A stretch of 11,544 bases of DNA from CAYWNK01 sp964459495 (GCA_964459495.1 CAYWNK010000204.1:1-11544), one strand, 5' to 3'; shown: positions 1 through 9,143, numbered from the stretch's first letter. Notes: generated by a model from the sequence alone, not told the origin. Made by a program: numbers and translations.

Positions 1-600
1 AGCCCTGCCAACCAAGATCGTTTGCTTCGTTCCTGGTTCTCTCTGCTTATGAAGTGCGCAAGGGCTGCAGTGTGCGCAGGGAATCCTGACAATTCTTAAA
101 GCTTGGAGCCTTGCCTGGGGCTCCGTGGTTTTGGGCTAGCGATCGCGGACTCACTCAAGGGAACGGTGAGCTGGGCGCTTGCGCGCTGTTCCCAGGTGCT
201 TTGGAAGCATCAGTGGGGAAGGCCACGTGGTTGCGAACGCACGGTCGGCTTCCAACCAGGGGGGAGCGGGCCGCGGGGATCGGGTAGCAGGGTTCAAGGC
301 GCATGCTCGGCCGCGAACGGGAGCGTGCATGATCTGAGTGAGCCCGATGTGCTTACTGCCTGCGGACACTCCAGCTTTTAGGTTCCATGGGCAGGTTTGT
401 TGCCGCCTAAGCCCCCGGCTCGTCGGTCCTTCTGCGGGAGAGGAGTCTTTCGAGTTTGCATTGAACCCGTTGGGGCGAAACGCGGCGTCCCGGGGCATCC
501 CAGCCCTGGGCTAGGCCACTCGAAGGCGGATGCACCTGGTCCGGGTGGCGGCCTTCTGGGTCCTTGGCCGGAGGCCCTGCTGGCCCGCAGCTCCGCATCG
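1..600. other. Non-coding stretch, no supportable gene
   Basis: I see no gene here. Open frames exist on both strands, but their translations are compositionally odd, rich in Arg, Pro and Gly, and show no family motif. The three forward frames entering from the left edge stop at or before position 99, and their third-position GC (a little above half) is much lower than that of the clear genes in the window. The stretch lies downstream of the leftward HAD gene and contains one GC-rich hairpin at 105-124. It may hold the 3' untranslated region of the leftward cluster and spacer DNA. Confidence 0.55.
105..124 (+). terminator. GC-rich hairpin, possible weak terminator
   Basis: GGAGCC at 105-110 pairs perfectly with GGCTCC at 119-124 around an 8-base loop. 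On the + strand the stem is followed by GTGG and then four T (129-132). On the - strand it is followed by a short AT-rich stretch. This resembles a weak intrinsic terminator, but the T tract is short and not adjacent to the stem, and it is unclear which transcript it would end. It could also be a chance hairpin in GC-rich DNA. Confidence 0.25.
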
Positions 601-1191
601 CTAGCGAGTGAGCAGTGGGTGGGGGGCTTCCCAGTTGCTCACTCGATGGTCGGTGATCTCGGGGTAGGCAAAGGTGGCCGCGGTGTCGAAGTGCAGCGTT
701 TGGACGCTAGCTGCGCGGCCCGTGAGCAGGTCGTAGTGGCCATCGCCGGCAAAGAGGGCACGGGCGGGCTCGGCTTGCCAGCGGGCGAGGAGGGCCAGGA
801 TTCCGGCGGGATCCGGTTTGAACGCCGCTTCATCTCGGCCGAGCACGACCTCGGGGTCGAAGTAGGACTTGGCCCCGATGGCGGCGAGGCTAGCGAGGGC
901 GTTGTCCCTGGTGTTGCGCGTGAGGATGCCCATGGGGACGCCGGCCGCGTGGAGCTCGTCGAGGCGCACCAGGATGCCGGGCTGGGGTCGCGAGGCGTAG
1001 GCGAGTTCGCGCTCGATGGCGTCGAGGCGCTGGTGCTTGGGGCCGGAAACATCGGGCGGCAGCTCGTCGAGGGCCTCGAGAATTCCCTGGCCGAGCGGCA
1101 GCCCGAGCTCGACGCGGATCGCGTCGAAGTCGTGCACCGCGAGGGTCAGGGTGCCGTCGAGGTCAAAGATCCAGTGGGTGGGGGTCGGCAA
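601..1191 (-). CDS. HAD-superfamily hydrolase (phosphoglycolate phosphatase-like)
   Basis: This is a predicted cytoplasmic Mg2+-dependent phosphatase of the haloacid dehalogenase superfamily, about 196 residues. All four family motifs are visible: motif I DLDGT at residues 10-14 (nucleophile Asp10, acid/base Asp12), motif II ILTRN with Thr91, motif III Lys125 in FKPDP, and motif IV AGDGHYD with Asp150 and Asp154. The helical segment between motifs I and II suits a small C1 cap, as in Gph/PGP-type enzymes. I chose a TTG start at 1191 because the frame has no ATG or GTG near motif I, and GGAAG lies seven bases upstream of that TTG. A longer reading to 1359 would only add low-complexity sequence overlapping the lipoprotein gene. 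The start follows the upstream lipoprotein stop by four bases, so the two genes are probably translationally coupled. The substrate cannot be told from the sequence; phosphoglycolate or another small phosphomonoester is plausible. Confidence 0.85.
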   Translation of the reverse strand: MPTPTHWIFDLDGTLTLAVHDFDAIRVELGLPLGQGILEALDELPPDVSGPKHQRLDAIERELAYASRPQPGILVRLDELHAAGVPMGILTRNTRDNALASLAAIGAKSYFDPEVVLGRDEAAFKPDPAGILALLARWQAEPARALFAGDGHYDLLTGRAASVQTLHFDTAATFAYPEITDHRVSNWEAPHPLLTR

Positions 1192-1195
1192 GGGC

Positions 1196-2728
1196 TCACT
1201 TCCACTCGGTGACCGGTAGCAGACGCCGGTCGCAGTCGGGGCAGCGGCCGTCTCGGCTCTCGTTGCGCTCGAGGTGCTCGGGGCAGGTCCAGGTCCAGGT
1301 GAGGCCCTCGCTGCCCTCTCCGCCGCCGTAGCCGAGGGCCGCCAGTGCGCCGGCCGCATCCACGGCGCCGCCGTCGATGGCGGGGAAGGGTTTCAGCACC
1401 CAAGGCCTACGCTCAGCAAGGTTCTCGAGCAGGCGTGTGCGCGCGGCCGCCTCGAGATGCCAGAGGTTCTTGCTCTCGAGCGGGTCTTCGGAGACCCGGA
1501 ACAGCTCGCTCTGATCGCGCATGTGCGGGCGCCAAATCAGCTTCCAGTCCTTGTCTTGGATGCTGAACAGGAACGCGGCATCGGGGCGCTTGCGCACCAT
1601 GCCGGCGTTGGAGTCGAAGGCATTGACCTGGTCCGCGTAGGCGTAGCGTGGCTCGTCGGCTGTGCCCTCGATCAGGCTGCGCAGGCTGCGGCCGTGCAGC
1701 TCTTCGGGCATGGGGATGCCGGCGTAGTCGAGCACGGTGGGGGCGACGTCAGCGCTGCGCACCAGGTCGGGAGTGCTGCGTCCGCGCTGCTTGGCCGCGG
1801 TAGGCAGGCGGACGATCAGCGGGATGTGAATCTGCTCGCGGTACAGCATGCGGTGGTGAAACCAGTCGTGCAGCTGAACGCCGTCGAGGAGCCCTTCCCC
1901 GTGGTCGGCGGTGACGATGGCCAGCGTGTTGTCCCAGGCGCCGGCCTCCTGGAGCCCCGCGACCAGGCGCCCAAAGTGCATGTCGACGAAGGCAACCTCA
2001 CGCGCGTAGATCTGCTCGGGATGGAAGGTGTTCGCCTCGGTCTTCTTGAGCCCGCTGAGGAACTTGGCCGGGGGCAGCAGCACCGAGTCGTGAGGGTCCC
2101 ACAGGTGCAGCCAGAGGAAGAAGGGCTGGCCGGAGGGTTCGTTCAACCATTTCAAGGCGTGGCCTACGCTTTCTCCCGCTCGACGCTGTAGCTGGTCCAC
2201 GGGCCAGCCGGTGATCTGGTCCGCGCCTGCCTCCATGGCGCCGTCGAAGCTGTCGACACGATCGAAGTCTCGGGTCAGTCCGAAGTAGCTGGAAACCGGG
2301 AAGGCCGAGTGCACCGCGGCGGTGCGGTAGCCGGCTTTGCTCAATGCCGTGGCGAGGGTGGGCACGTCCTCGGGCAGCCGGTAGCCGCCCGCTCCTGAGA
2401 GCACCCGTAGGCCGTGGCCATAGGGGAAGCGCCCGGTCAGGATCGTGGCGTGGGAGACCGGGGTGACGGCGGAGGCGGAGACCGCGAGATCGAAGCGGAT
2501 CCCGTCGTTCGCCAGCGCGTCGAAGTTGGGGGTGCTCTCCCCGCGCTTGGCGTAGGTCGAGAGGTAGTCCGGACGAGTCGTGTCCAGGGTGACCAGGAGG
2601 ATGTTGGGCCTCGGTCCCCCCTGACCCACTTCGCCACCGGCGCCCGTGCTGTCCGTCTCGGTCGAGCAGCCGCTGAGTCCGGCGAGAAGTAGGCCCAGGG
2701 CGAATCCGCGTGCAGGTGTGAGGTGCAT
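1196..2728 (-). CDS. Sulfatase-like lipoprotein with C-terminal heavy-metal-binding motif
   Basis: This is a 510-residue alkaline-phosphatase-superfamily (sulfatase fold) hydrolase, predicted to be a lipoprotein. The N-terminus has a short hydrophobic segment ending in lipobox LSGC (lipid Cys21). Sulfatase-fold landmarks follow: NILLVTLDTTRPDYLS at 42-57 with metal ligand Asp49; the nucleophile segment TPVSHATILTG at 89-99; LHLWDPHD at 207-214; and the metal-binding ADHGEG at 274-279 (Asp275, His276). The nucleophile position is Thr89, not the Cys or Ser needed for formylglycine, so a phosphoesterase, phosphonoesterase or phosphotransferase activity is as likely as sulfate ester hydrolysis. 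The last ~30 residues carry CPEH (Cys482, His485) and CPDC (Cys496, Cys499) followed by LLP, matching the small heavy-metal-binding domain known from copper ATPases and efflux proteins. The ATG start has no clear Shine-Dalgarno sequence. The gene follows the ABC-F gene by 65 bases and precedes the HAD gene by four. The substrate is unknown. Confidence 0.92.
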   Translation of the reverse strand: MHLTPARGFALGLLLAGLSGCSTETDSTGAGGEVGQGGPRPNILLVTLDTTRPDYLSTYAKRGESTPNFDALANDGIRFDLAVSASAVTPVSHATILTGRFPYGHGLRVLSGAGGYRLPEDVPTLATALSKAGYRTAAVHSAFPVSSYFGLTRDFDRVDSFDGAMEAGADQITGWPVDQLQRRAGESVGHALKWLNEPSGQPFFLWLHLWDPHDSVLLPPAKFLSGLKKTEANTFHPEQIYAREVAFVDMHFGRLVAGLQEAGAWDNTLAIVTADHGEGLLDGVQLHDWFHHRMLYREQIHIPLIVRLPTAAKQRGRSTPDLVRSADVAPTVLDYAGIPMPEELHGRSLRSLIEGTADEPRYAYADQVNAFDSNAGMVRKRPDAAFLFSIQDKDWKLIWRPHMRDQSELFRVSEDPLESKNLWHLEAAARTRLLENLAERRPWVLKPFPAIDGGAVDAAGALAALGYGGGEGSEGLTWTWTCPEHLERNESRDGRCPDCDRRLLPVTEWK

Positions 2729-2793
2729 GCAGCTGAGGGTACGGGATAGCAGCGCCCAAAGACGATGGCGGATTCTCCCGGAATGGGGGAGCG

Positions 2794-4437
<1,644 letters not shown>

Positions 4438-4786
4438 GGGGGCGGAGCCTACCCGCTGCCCGGACCGTCTGCGAGACCCGCGCGCCAGTCATGGCCCGAC
4501 TTTGGATGGAGTGGTGTTGGGGACCATCTGGTGCAGGGGCAGTCGCGCGGGGATGCCAGTTCCCGGCCCCTGGACAAGCCGAGGGCGATAGGGGGGCGAT
4601 CTCCAGCTGCCTGCATTGTGACTCCCGGGGGTGGACCGGAGGCCTGTTTCTCCGGCCCCCTGCACCGCGTTGCCCTTCCTCAGGAACGGTGCAAGGGACC
4701 GGGACCATCGCTCGCCCTCGCCACTGGCTTCGGCCTAGCGACCGATTGGGACGGGGCTCACCCGACCCACCGGTTTCCGTATCCTG
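4438..4786. other. Intergenic stretch of 349 bases without a gene
   Basis: This lies between the ABC-F start and the RTX protein stop, both leftward, so it should hold the RTX 3' untranslated region and the ABC-F promoter. Open frames run through it on both strands, but they are extensions of out-of-frame readings of the flanking genes and show no recognisable motif. I found no hairpin with a T tract, no convincing -35/-10 pair and no repeat. Confidence 0.5.
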
Positions 4787-5653
4787 CTACTCGACGATCG
4801 AGGCGAGGGAGGGCACGCGGTTGAGGGCCCAAGCCAGGGGGACCTGCTGGGGCGGGCTGACGGTCAAGTTGAAGGCTTCGATCGTGCCGCCATCGCGGTT
4901 GGCGCAGACCAGAACCTCGACGTCCTTCAGGTGCACGGTCACGCGCAGGCCGTTGTCGGTGTCCTGGACTCCATTGGCGAAGTCGTCGGCGATCGAGCGG
5001 ATGACGAACTGGACGAGGTGGTCCAGGCCGAGGGCGTCGAGTTCGGCGGAAGCGTTGGGGCTGGAGGAGTCGTCGATGACGTTGCAGAAGCCGGGTGAGT
5101 TGGTCACGTTCATGCGGGGCAGGCCGGTGGTCGGGTCCACGTAGACCTCGCCGGCTTGCTGGTCCGTGCTCACCTGGAAGACCACCTGGCCGTTGACGAT
5201 CTCGCCCATCAGACCGAAGACCAGGGCGTCGACGCCCGGGCCGCCCTGGAAGAAGTCGCTGCCGTCGCCGGGGGACCACAGGAACACGTCCTGGCCGTCG
5301 CCGCCGAAGGCGCGGTCGCGGTTGCTAGGGTTGAAGTGCTCGGTGCCGCCGACCAAGACATCGTCGTAGCTGCCGCCGATGAGCACGTCGGTGCCTAGGC
5401 GACCGATCTGCAGGCTAGGACCGCCAGATGCGGTGAGAATGTCCCCGAACTGCAGGGTCTGGTCGCGACCGCCGCCGGAGAGCGCCGGGTCGGAAGGCTG
5501 GACGAAGGGGTTGTCGGTCGCGTTCAGGTCCGAGCCGACCTCGAGGGTGTGCAGGGGGCCGATGAAGGTCCAGGCGGCGGCGGAGGCTCCGGTGGCGATG
5601 GCGACGACGGCGAGGGGGCGGAGAACGTGGGAGGAGGCAAAGGAAAACTGCAT
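4787..5653 (-). CDS. Exported RTX-repeat (hemolysin-type calcium-binding) protein
   Basis: This is a predicted secreted or periplasmic protein of 288 residues. An N-terminal Sec signal peptide is visible: Arg12, then a hydrophobic run at 14-23, then a small-residue cleavage region ASA/AAA at about 23-27. The middle holds nonapeptide-like Ca2+-binding turns in tandem: GTDVLIGG at 87-94, YDDVLVGG at 96-103, FGGDGQDVF at 116-124 and QGGPGVDALVFG at 136-147, which would form a small parallel beta-roll. The C-terminal half has no motif I can name; it contains two cysteines (190 and 250) that could form a disulfide after export. The open frame extends to an ATG at 5824, but that extension is Arg/Pro-rich and lacks a signal, so I start at ATG 5653. 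No Shine-Dalgarno sequence precedes it. It lies 49 bases downstream of the small protein at 5703-5951, probably in one transcript. The function is unknown, with an extracellular matrix or adhesin role possible. Confidence 0.86.
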   Translation of the reverse strand: MQFSFASSHVLRPLAVVAIATGASAAAWTFIGPLHTLEVGSDLNATDNPFVQPSDPALSGGGRDQTLQFGDILTASGGPSLQIGRLGTDVLIGGSYDDVLVGGTEHFNPSNRDRAFGGDGQDVFLWSPGDGSDFFQGGPGVDALVFGLMGEIVNGQVVFQVSTDQQAGEVYVDPTTGLPRMNVTNSPGFCNVIDDSSSPNASAELDALGLDHLVQFVIRSIADDFANGVQDTDNGLRVTVHLKDVEVLVCANRDGGTIEAFNLTVSPPQQVPLAWALNRVPSLASIVE

Positions 5654-5702
5654 AGTCGTTGTGGGTTGGGCCCCGGGAGGGACGCCGGTTGGGGTAAGAG
5701 GG

Positions 5703-5951
5703 TTAGTGAGCGGGTCCGGACGGGTTCTTGGTCTCTGCCTCACGAAGGGAAGCTCGGATGCAGTCCTGCAGTTCCGCGGGGGATTGAAAAGAGCTGGAGC
5801 GACCGCTCGAGACGTGTTCCACACGTCCGAGGAAGGGTCCAGATTCGCTGTTCATCCCCGCGCGAAAGCGGACGACAAAGGCCAGCTCCACGGGCAGTGG
5901 TGCCCGGTGGCCGGGGTGTTCCCGACTGGCTTTGGGGTCCGTCTCGCTCAT
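5703..5951 (-). CDS. Conserved small hypothetical protein (82 aa)
   Basis: This 82-residue cytoplasmic protein has no signal peptide or membrane segment. The core reads LAFVVRFRAG at 23-32, then GRVEHVSSGRSSSFQ at 42-56, then an amphipathic helix beginning SPAELQDCI. I recognise this pattern (a beta strand, a GRVEH(V)xSGR hairpin, an F-x-S/D-x-x-E-L helix) from short uncharacterised proteins in planctomycetes and other GC-rich bacteria; I know no function for it. The ATG at 5951 has no Shine-Dalgarno sequence. The gene is the first of a leftward pair with the RTX protein and is divergent from the large regulator, with 164 bases between start codons. Its position just upstream of an exported protein is suggestive but proves nothing. 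The main doubt is its small size, since a chance open frame of this length is common in GC-rich DNA. Confidence 0.65.
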   Translation of the reverse strand: MSETDPKASREHPGHRAPLPVELAFVVRFRAGMNSESGPFLGRVEHVSSGRSSSFQSPAELQDCIRASLREAETKNPSGPAH

Positions 5952-6011
5952 GGGGGCAATCTAGATCTGGCCCTGTGGGGAGTCCTGAAGCCGCGGTAAC
6001 AGAGGGGTTAT

Positions 6012-6048
6012 GCTTCTCGAATGGCCTGGATCGGGGCTTCTCGTTTGA
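6012..6048. promoter_or_regulatory. Spaced direct repeat in divergent promoter region, possible operator
   Basis: GCTTCTCG occurs at 6012-6019 and again at 6036-6043. The similarity continues to GCTTCTCGAATGG (6012-6024) and GCTTCTCGTTTGA (6036-6048), 10 of 13 positions identical, with a 24-base period. The pair sits within the 164 bases that separate the start codons of the small protein (leftward) and the winged-helix regulator (rightward). OmpR/PhoB-type domains often bind tandem direct repeats, though usually with a shorter period. No convincing -35/-10 promoter could be read in this region. Confidence 0.3.
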
Positions 6049-6115
6049 ATCCTGCAAGTTGCGTTAGGGGTCCATGCGCGGTTCAATCCGGTGTCGCAGG
6101 CCTTGCGGCAGACCG

Positions 6116-8917
6116 ATGACCCCCGAACCACTGATCGATCTCGGCTCGCACCTCATCGACCCCTCCAATCAGTGTCTTGTGAGGGACGGGGAACGGGTGT
6201 CCCTGCGGCCCAAGGCCTTCGCGACCCTGATGCTCCTGGCTCGCAACCCGCAGCGCATCGTCACCAAGGACGAACTTTTGGATGGGGTTTGGCCGGATAC
6301 GGTCGTGGGGGACGCCGTGCTCAAGGTGTGCGTCCGTGAGCTGCGGGTCGCACTGGGGGATTCGAGCAAGAACCCGCGCTTCATCGAGACTGTGCACCGC
6401 AGGGGCTACCGCTTTCTTGTGGTGCCAGGGCAGGCCGATGTCCCGGCGTCCGGGGGCCCGGTGCCGGATCCAAACACCGAGCGCAGCCAGGTCCTCTCCG
6501 GGGAAACAGCGCCGGGCAGCGAGGGGCCGATCGTCGGTCGCCAGGCCGAGCTCGAGCGCCTGGAGGATTGCTGGCGGCTCGCCCAGGCCGGGCAGCGGCA
6601 GCTGGTTCTGTTGTCCGGAGACGCAGGGATCGGCAAGACCAGCACCTTGCTGTCCTTTCGCCAGTGCATTCCCAGTGCTCGGGTTGTGCAGGGAAGCTGC
6701 CGCGAGCAGTTCGGGGCCGGGGAGCCGTTCTTACCGGTGCTCGAGGCGCTGGGGACGCTGATCGGGAAGGACCCTGCGGGGCCCCGCGTGCAACAGCTCC
6801 GCGAGCGGGCCCCCACCTGGTTCGTCCAGTTTCCGTGGCTGGTGACCGATGAGGATCGCGCGCGGCTGGAGAGGGAAATTCTCGGCACTACACGGCAGCG
6901 CATGCTGCGTGAGATGGCCGAGTTCCTGGAATTCACCACCGCCGACGATCCGCTGTTGATCGTCTTCGAGGACCTCCACTGGAGCGATCCATCGACCCTG
7001 GATTTGGTGTGCGCGCTGGCCTTGCGCGGTCAGACGGCACGCATGCTGCTGGTGATGACCTACCGGCCGGTGGAGGTCATCGTTCACGACCATCCGTTGC
7101 GCCGCGCCAAGAGCGACCTGTTGCGCAGCTCCGGTGGCAGCGAGATCACTCTGGGCTTCCTGGGGCAGGACGACGTCGCCGGATACCTGGAGCTGCGCCT
7201 TGGGGGTCAGCCGTTTCCCCCAGACTTGGCGGTCTGGCTCTTCCTGCGCACCGATGGCTCACCGCTCTTCCTCGTGCAGATCGTCGACTACCTGATGGAG
7301 CGCGGGTGGCTGCGCCCTGGACCCGATGGGTGGAGCTTCGATCAGCGCAGCGCAGACAGCGCCAAGGTGGTGCCGCGCACCCTGCGCGAGATGATCATCG
7401 AGGACCTCTCCACCTGCACCGACGCACAGCGCGCGCTCTTGAAGGCGGCCAGCCTGGCTGGGTTCCAATTCTCGTCTGCAGCGGTAGCGGCCGCGCTCGA
7501 GCAGGATCCCGCCGAAGTGGAGGCCACGGCATCTCTTCTTGTGAGCCGAGGTCAGTTCATCCGTGAAACCGGCTGGGTCGAATTTCCAGACGGCAGCGCT
7601 GGAACGTCGTACTGCTTTGCTCACTCGCTGTGGCAGGAGGCGCTAGCCGCATCGGTTTCGTCCGGGCAGCGAACGCGCATGCAGCGGCGTTTGGGTGAGA
7701 ACGGCGAGAGGGCCTTTGCGGGGCGCGCCGCGGACGCCGCGAGCGAGCTGGCCCTGCACTTCGAGGAAGCGCGGGTGCCGCAGAAGGCCATTCACTACGG
7801 CCGGATCGCGGCGGAGAGGGCCCTGGCGCGCTTCGCCTACCAGGAGGCGGATCTGCACCTGGTGAATGCACTTGCCTTGAGCGAGTCTCTCCCCGAGCTG
7901 GATCGATTGTCCTCGCGGGCGGCGACCCTGCTCCAGCTGGGGCTGCTGCGCCGGGCCAAAGGCGACATGTCAGCAGCGAGCGAGATCTTCGAGCAATGGG
8001 CAGCGGAAGCCGAGGCCCAGGGGGATTTCAGCAACGAGGCCAAAGCGCGGCTGCTCTGCGCGAGCACGACTTCTTGGCTGGATCGTGGGCGCTGTCTCGG
8101 CCATGTCGCGCGAGCCCGTGAGCTGGAGGGGCGGCTGCAGGACGAGGTGTCCATGGCGCATGTGCTCGGGTCCTGCGCCTACTGGGAACTGCTCTGGGAG
8201 GGTTGGAAGCCAGGCCAGGAGGAGGCCATCGCCAAGGCCTCGCAGGTTGCTTGGGCGGCGGAGGATCGGGTGATCGCCAACCAGCACGACGTCCGGCTGT
8301 CTTTCCTGCAAGCCCTGCGGGGAGACTACGAGCAGGCGGCCTCGACGGCCCATGCTGCGCGGGAGATGGGCTACCGGATTGGCGATCCCTCCGAGATGAT
8401 GCTGGCGGAGTTCTTCGGAGCCTGGGCGCTGATCCAAGGGGACCGTGCGGCCGCTGCCGAGGAGTGGATCCAGGCGGCGACCCATGCCGCGGAGCGCAAC
8501 GGCAACCGGCCCTGGATGGTTCTCTTCGGCTTGATGCGCGTTTGCCTGCGGTTGGGGCAAGGGCAAATCGCTGAGGCGGGGCGGGGGGCCCAGGTGGCTT
8601 TGGACGAAGCGCGTGCGGCTGGATTGGTCTTTGGCGAACGCTACGCCAGCGTGCTGCTGGGCACGGTTCGGCTCGAAGAGGGTGACATCGATGCTGCACA
8701 GGCGATGCTCACTGCCGCCAAGGACCAGATGCAGAGCGATCCAGGCCTCCTCGATTGGTTCGCCCAGTTGCCGTGCCTGCTCAGCATGGCGCGATGCGCC
8801 CGGGAGCAAGGTCGGCACAAGGCTGCTGCCAAGCTGGCGAACGAAGGTCACGCGCTGGCCAAGGGACTGGGGGAGCCGCAGTTCCTTGGTCGCTTCGGGG
8901 AGTTGCTCGAGGGATGA
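6116..8917 (+). CDS. Winged-helix (OmpR/CadC-type) regulator with AAA ATPase and TPR-like domains
   Basis: This is a large cytoplasmic signal-transduction regulator of 933 residues. Residues 4-104 form an OmpR/PhoB-type winged-helix DNA-binding domain: LRPKAFATLMLLARNP, then IVTKDELLDGVWPD, recognition helix around 63-82 (VLKVCVRELRVALGD), and the wing FIETVHRRGYRF. A Pro/Gly linker leads to an AAA_16-type STAND NTPase from about 138 (IVGRQAELERLE), with Walker A GDAGIGKTS at 168-176 and Walker B LLIVFEDLHW at 280-289. From about 540 to the end the protein is helical and Ala/Glu/Leu-rich, with TPR-like repeats such as ASELALHFEEA. In this family the TPR part is thought to sense a ligand or partner while ATP binding drives oligomerisation. 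I place the start at ATG 6116, directly before the winged helix. An ATG at 6074 would add 14 residues with poorer codon bias, although AGGGG lies three bases before it. It is divergent from the small protein/RTX pair, its likeliest target. Confidence 0.92.
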   Translation: MTPEPLIDLGSHLIDPSNQCLVRDGERVSLRPKAFATLMLLARNPQRIVTKDELLDGVWPDTVVGDAVLKVCVRELRVALGDSSKNPRFIETVHRRGYRFLVVPGQADVPASGGPVPDPNTERSQVLSGETAPGSEGPIVGRQAELERLEDCWRLAQAGQRQLVLLSGDAGIGKTSTLLSFRQCIPSARVVQGSCREQFGAGEPFLPVLEALGTLIGKDPAGPRVQQLRERAPTWFVQFPWLVTDEDRARLEREILGTTRQRMLREMAEFLEFTTADDPLLIVFEDLHWSDPSTLDLVCALALRGQTARMLLVMTYRPVEVIVHDHPLRRAKSDLLRSSGGSEITLGFLGQDDVAGYLELRLGGQPFPPDLAVWLFLRTDGSPLFLVQIVDYLMERGWLRPGPDGWSFDQRSADSAKVVPRTLREMIIEDLSTCTDAQRALLKAASLAGFQFSSAAVAAALEQDPAEVEATASLLVSRGQFIRETGWVEFPDGSAGTSYCFAHSLWQEALAASVSSGQRTRMQRRLGENGERAFAGRAADAASELALHFEEARVPQKAIHYGRIAAERALARFAYQEADLHLVNALALSESLPELDRLSSRAATLLQLGLLRRAKGDMSAASEIFEQWAAEAEAQGDFSNEAKARLLCASTTSWLDRGRCLGHVARARELEGRLQDEVSMAHVLGSCAYWELLWEGWKPGQEEAIAKASQVAWAAEDRVIANQHDVRLSFLQALRGDYEQAASTAHAAREMGYRIGDPSEMMLAEFFGAWALIQGDRAAAAEEWIQAATHAAERNGNRPWMVLFGLMRVCLRLGQGQIAEAGRGAQVALDEARAAGLVFGERYASVLLGTVRLEEGDIDAAQAMLTAAKDQMQSDPGLLDWFAQLPCLLSMARCAREQGRHKAAAKLANEGHALAKGLGEPQFLGRFGELLEG

Positions 8918-8923
8918 GGGGAT

Positions 8924-8947
8924 GGGATCAAGCGCCCATGGGATCCC
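8924..8947 (+). terminator. Hairpin just after the regulator stop, possible weak terminator
   Basis: GGGATC at 8924-8929 pairs perfectly with GATCCC at 8942-8947, starting seven bases after the regulator stop codon. An overlapping alternative pairs ATGGG (8922-8926) with CCCAT (8935-8939). Only two T follow, so it is at best a weak or factor-assisted terminator, or an RNA 3'-end stabiliser. Confidence 0.28.
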
Positions 8948-9143
8948 TTGGTCAATGGGCCGGCGGGCAGCGGGGTCACCGCGGCTTGAGCTTCCAGAGC
9001 TAGCCTGAACGGGCGGCTGAGATGGCGCCGTGGGTCCTAGCTGATCCGAAGCTGGCCCGAATCCGGCCGCGTTTTGCCCCGTGCGCTGAACCGGATGCTG
9101 CGGCTAACAGGACTGTGGGCGACAGCGTATTGTGTCCTTCAGC

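Noticed and set aside
1..99. Possible 3' end of a gene entering from the left, with TAA at 97-99 just before the hairpin at 105
   Set aside because: Third-position GC of this frame is only about half, unlike the clear genes, and 32 codons give no recognisable motif.
103..498. Overlapping open frames on both strands in the left spacer (103-381 forward, 151-498 reverse)
   Set aside because: There is no family motif, no ribosome binding site and no consistent codon bias; they look like chance frames.
499..510. Palindrome CCCAGCCCTGGG downstream of the HAD gene as a terminator
   Set aside because: The loop would be two bases and no T tract follows; it is likely chance.
397..1212. Forward open frame (271 codons) over the HAD gene and the left spacer
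   Set aside because: The right part is antisense to a gene with all four HAD motifs, and the left part is compositionally biased with no motif.
1274..2191. Forward open frame (305 codons) over the sulfatase-like gene
   Set aside because: It is a shadow of a gene with a lipobox, metal ligands and nucleophile motif on the other strand.
2775..2791. Hairpin CTCCC/GGGAG between the ABC-F and lipoprotein genes as a terminator
   Set aside because: It has only a five-pair stem with no T tract in either direction, which is unremarkable at this GC content.
5654..5824. N-terminal extension of the RTX protein to ATG 5824
   Set aside because: The extra residues are Arg/Pro-rich, overlap the small protein gene and would bury the signal peptide.
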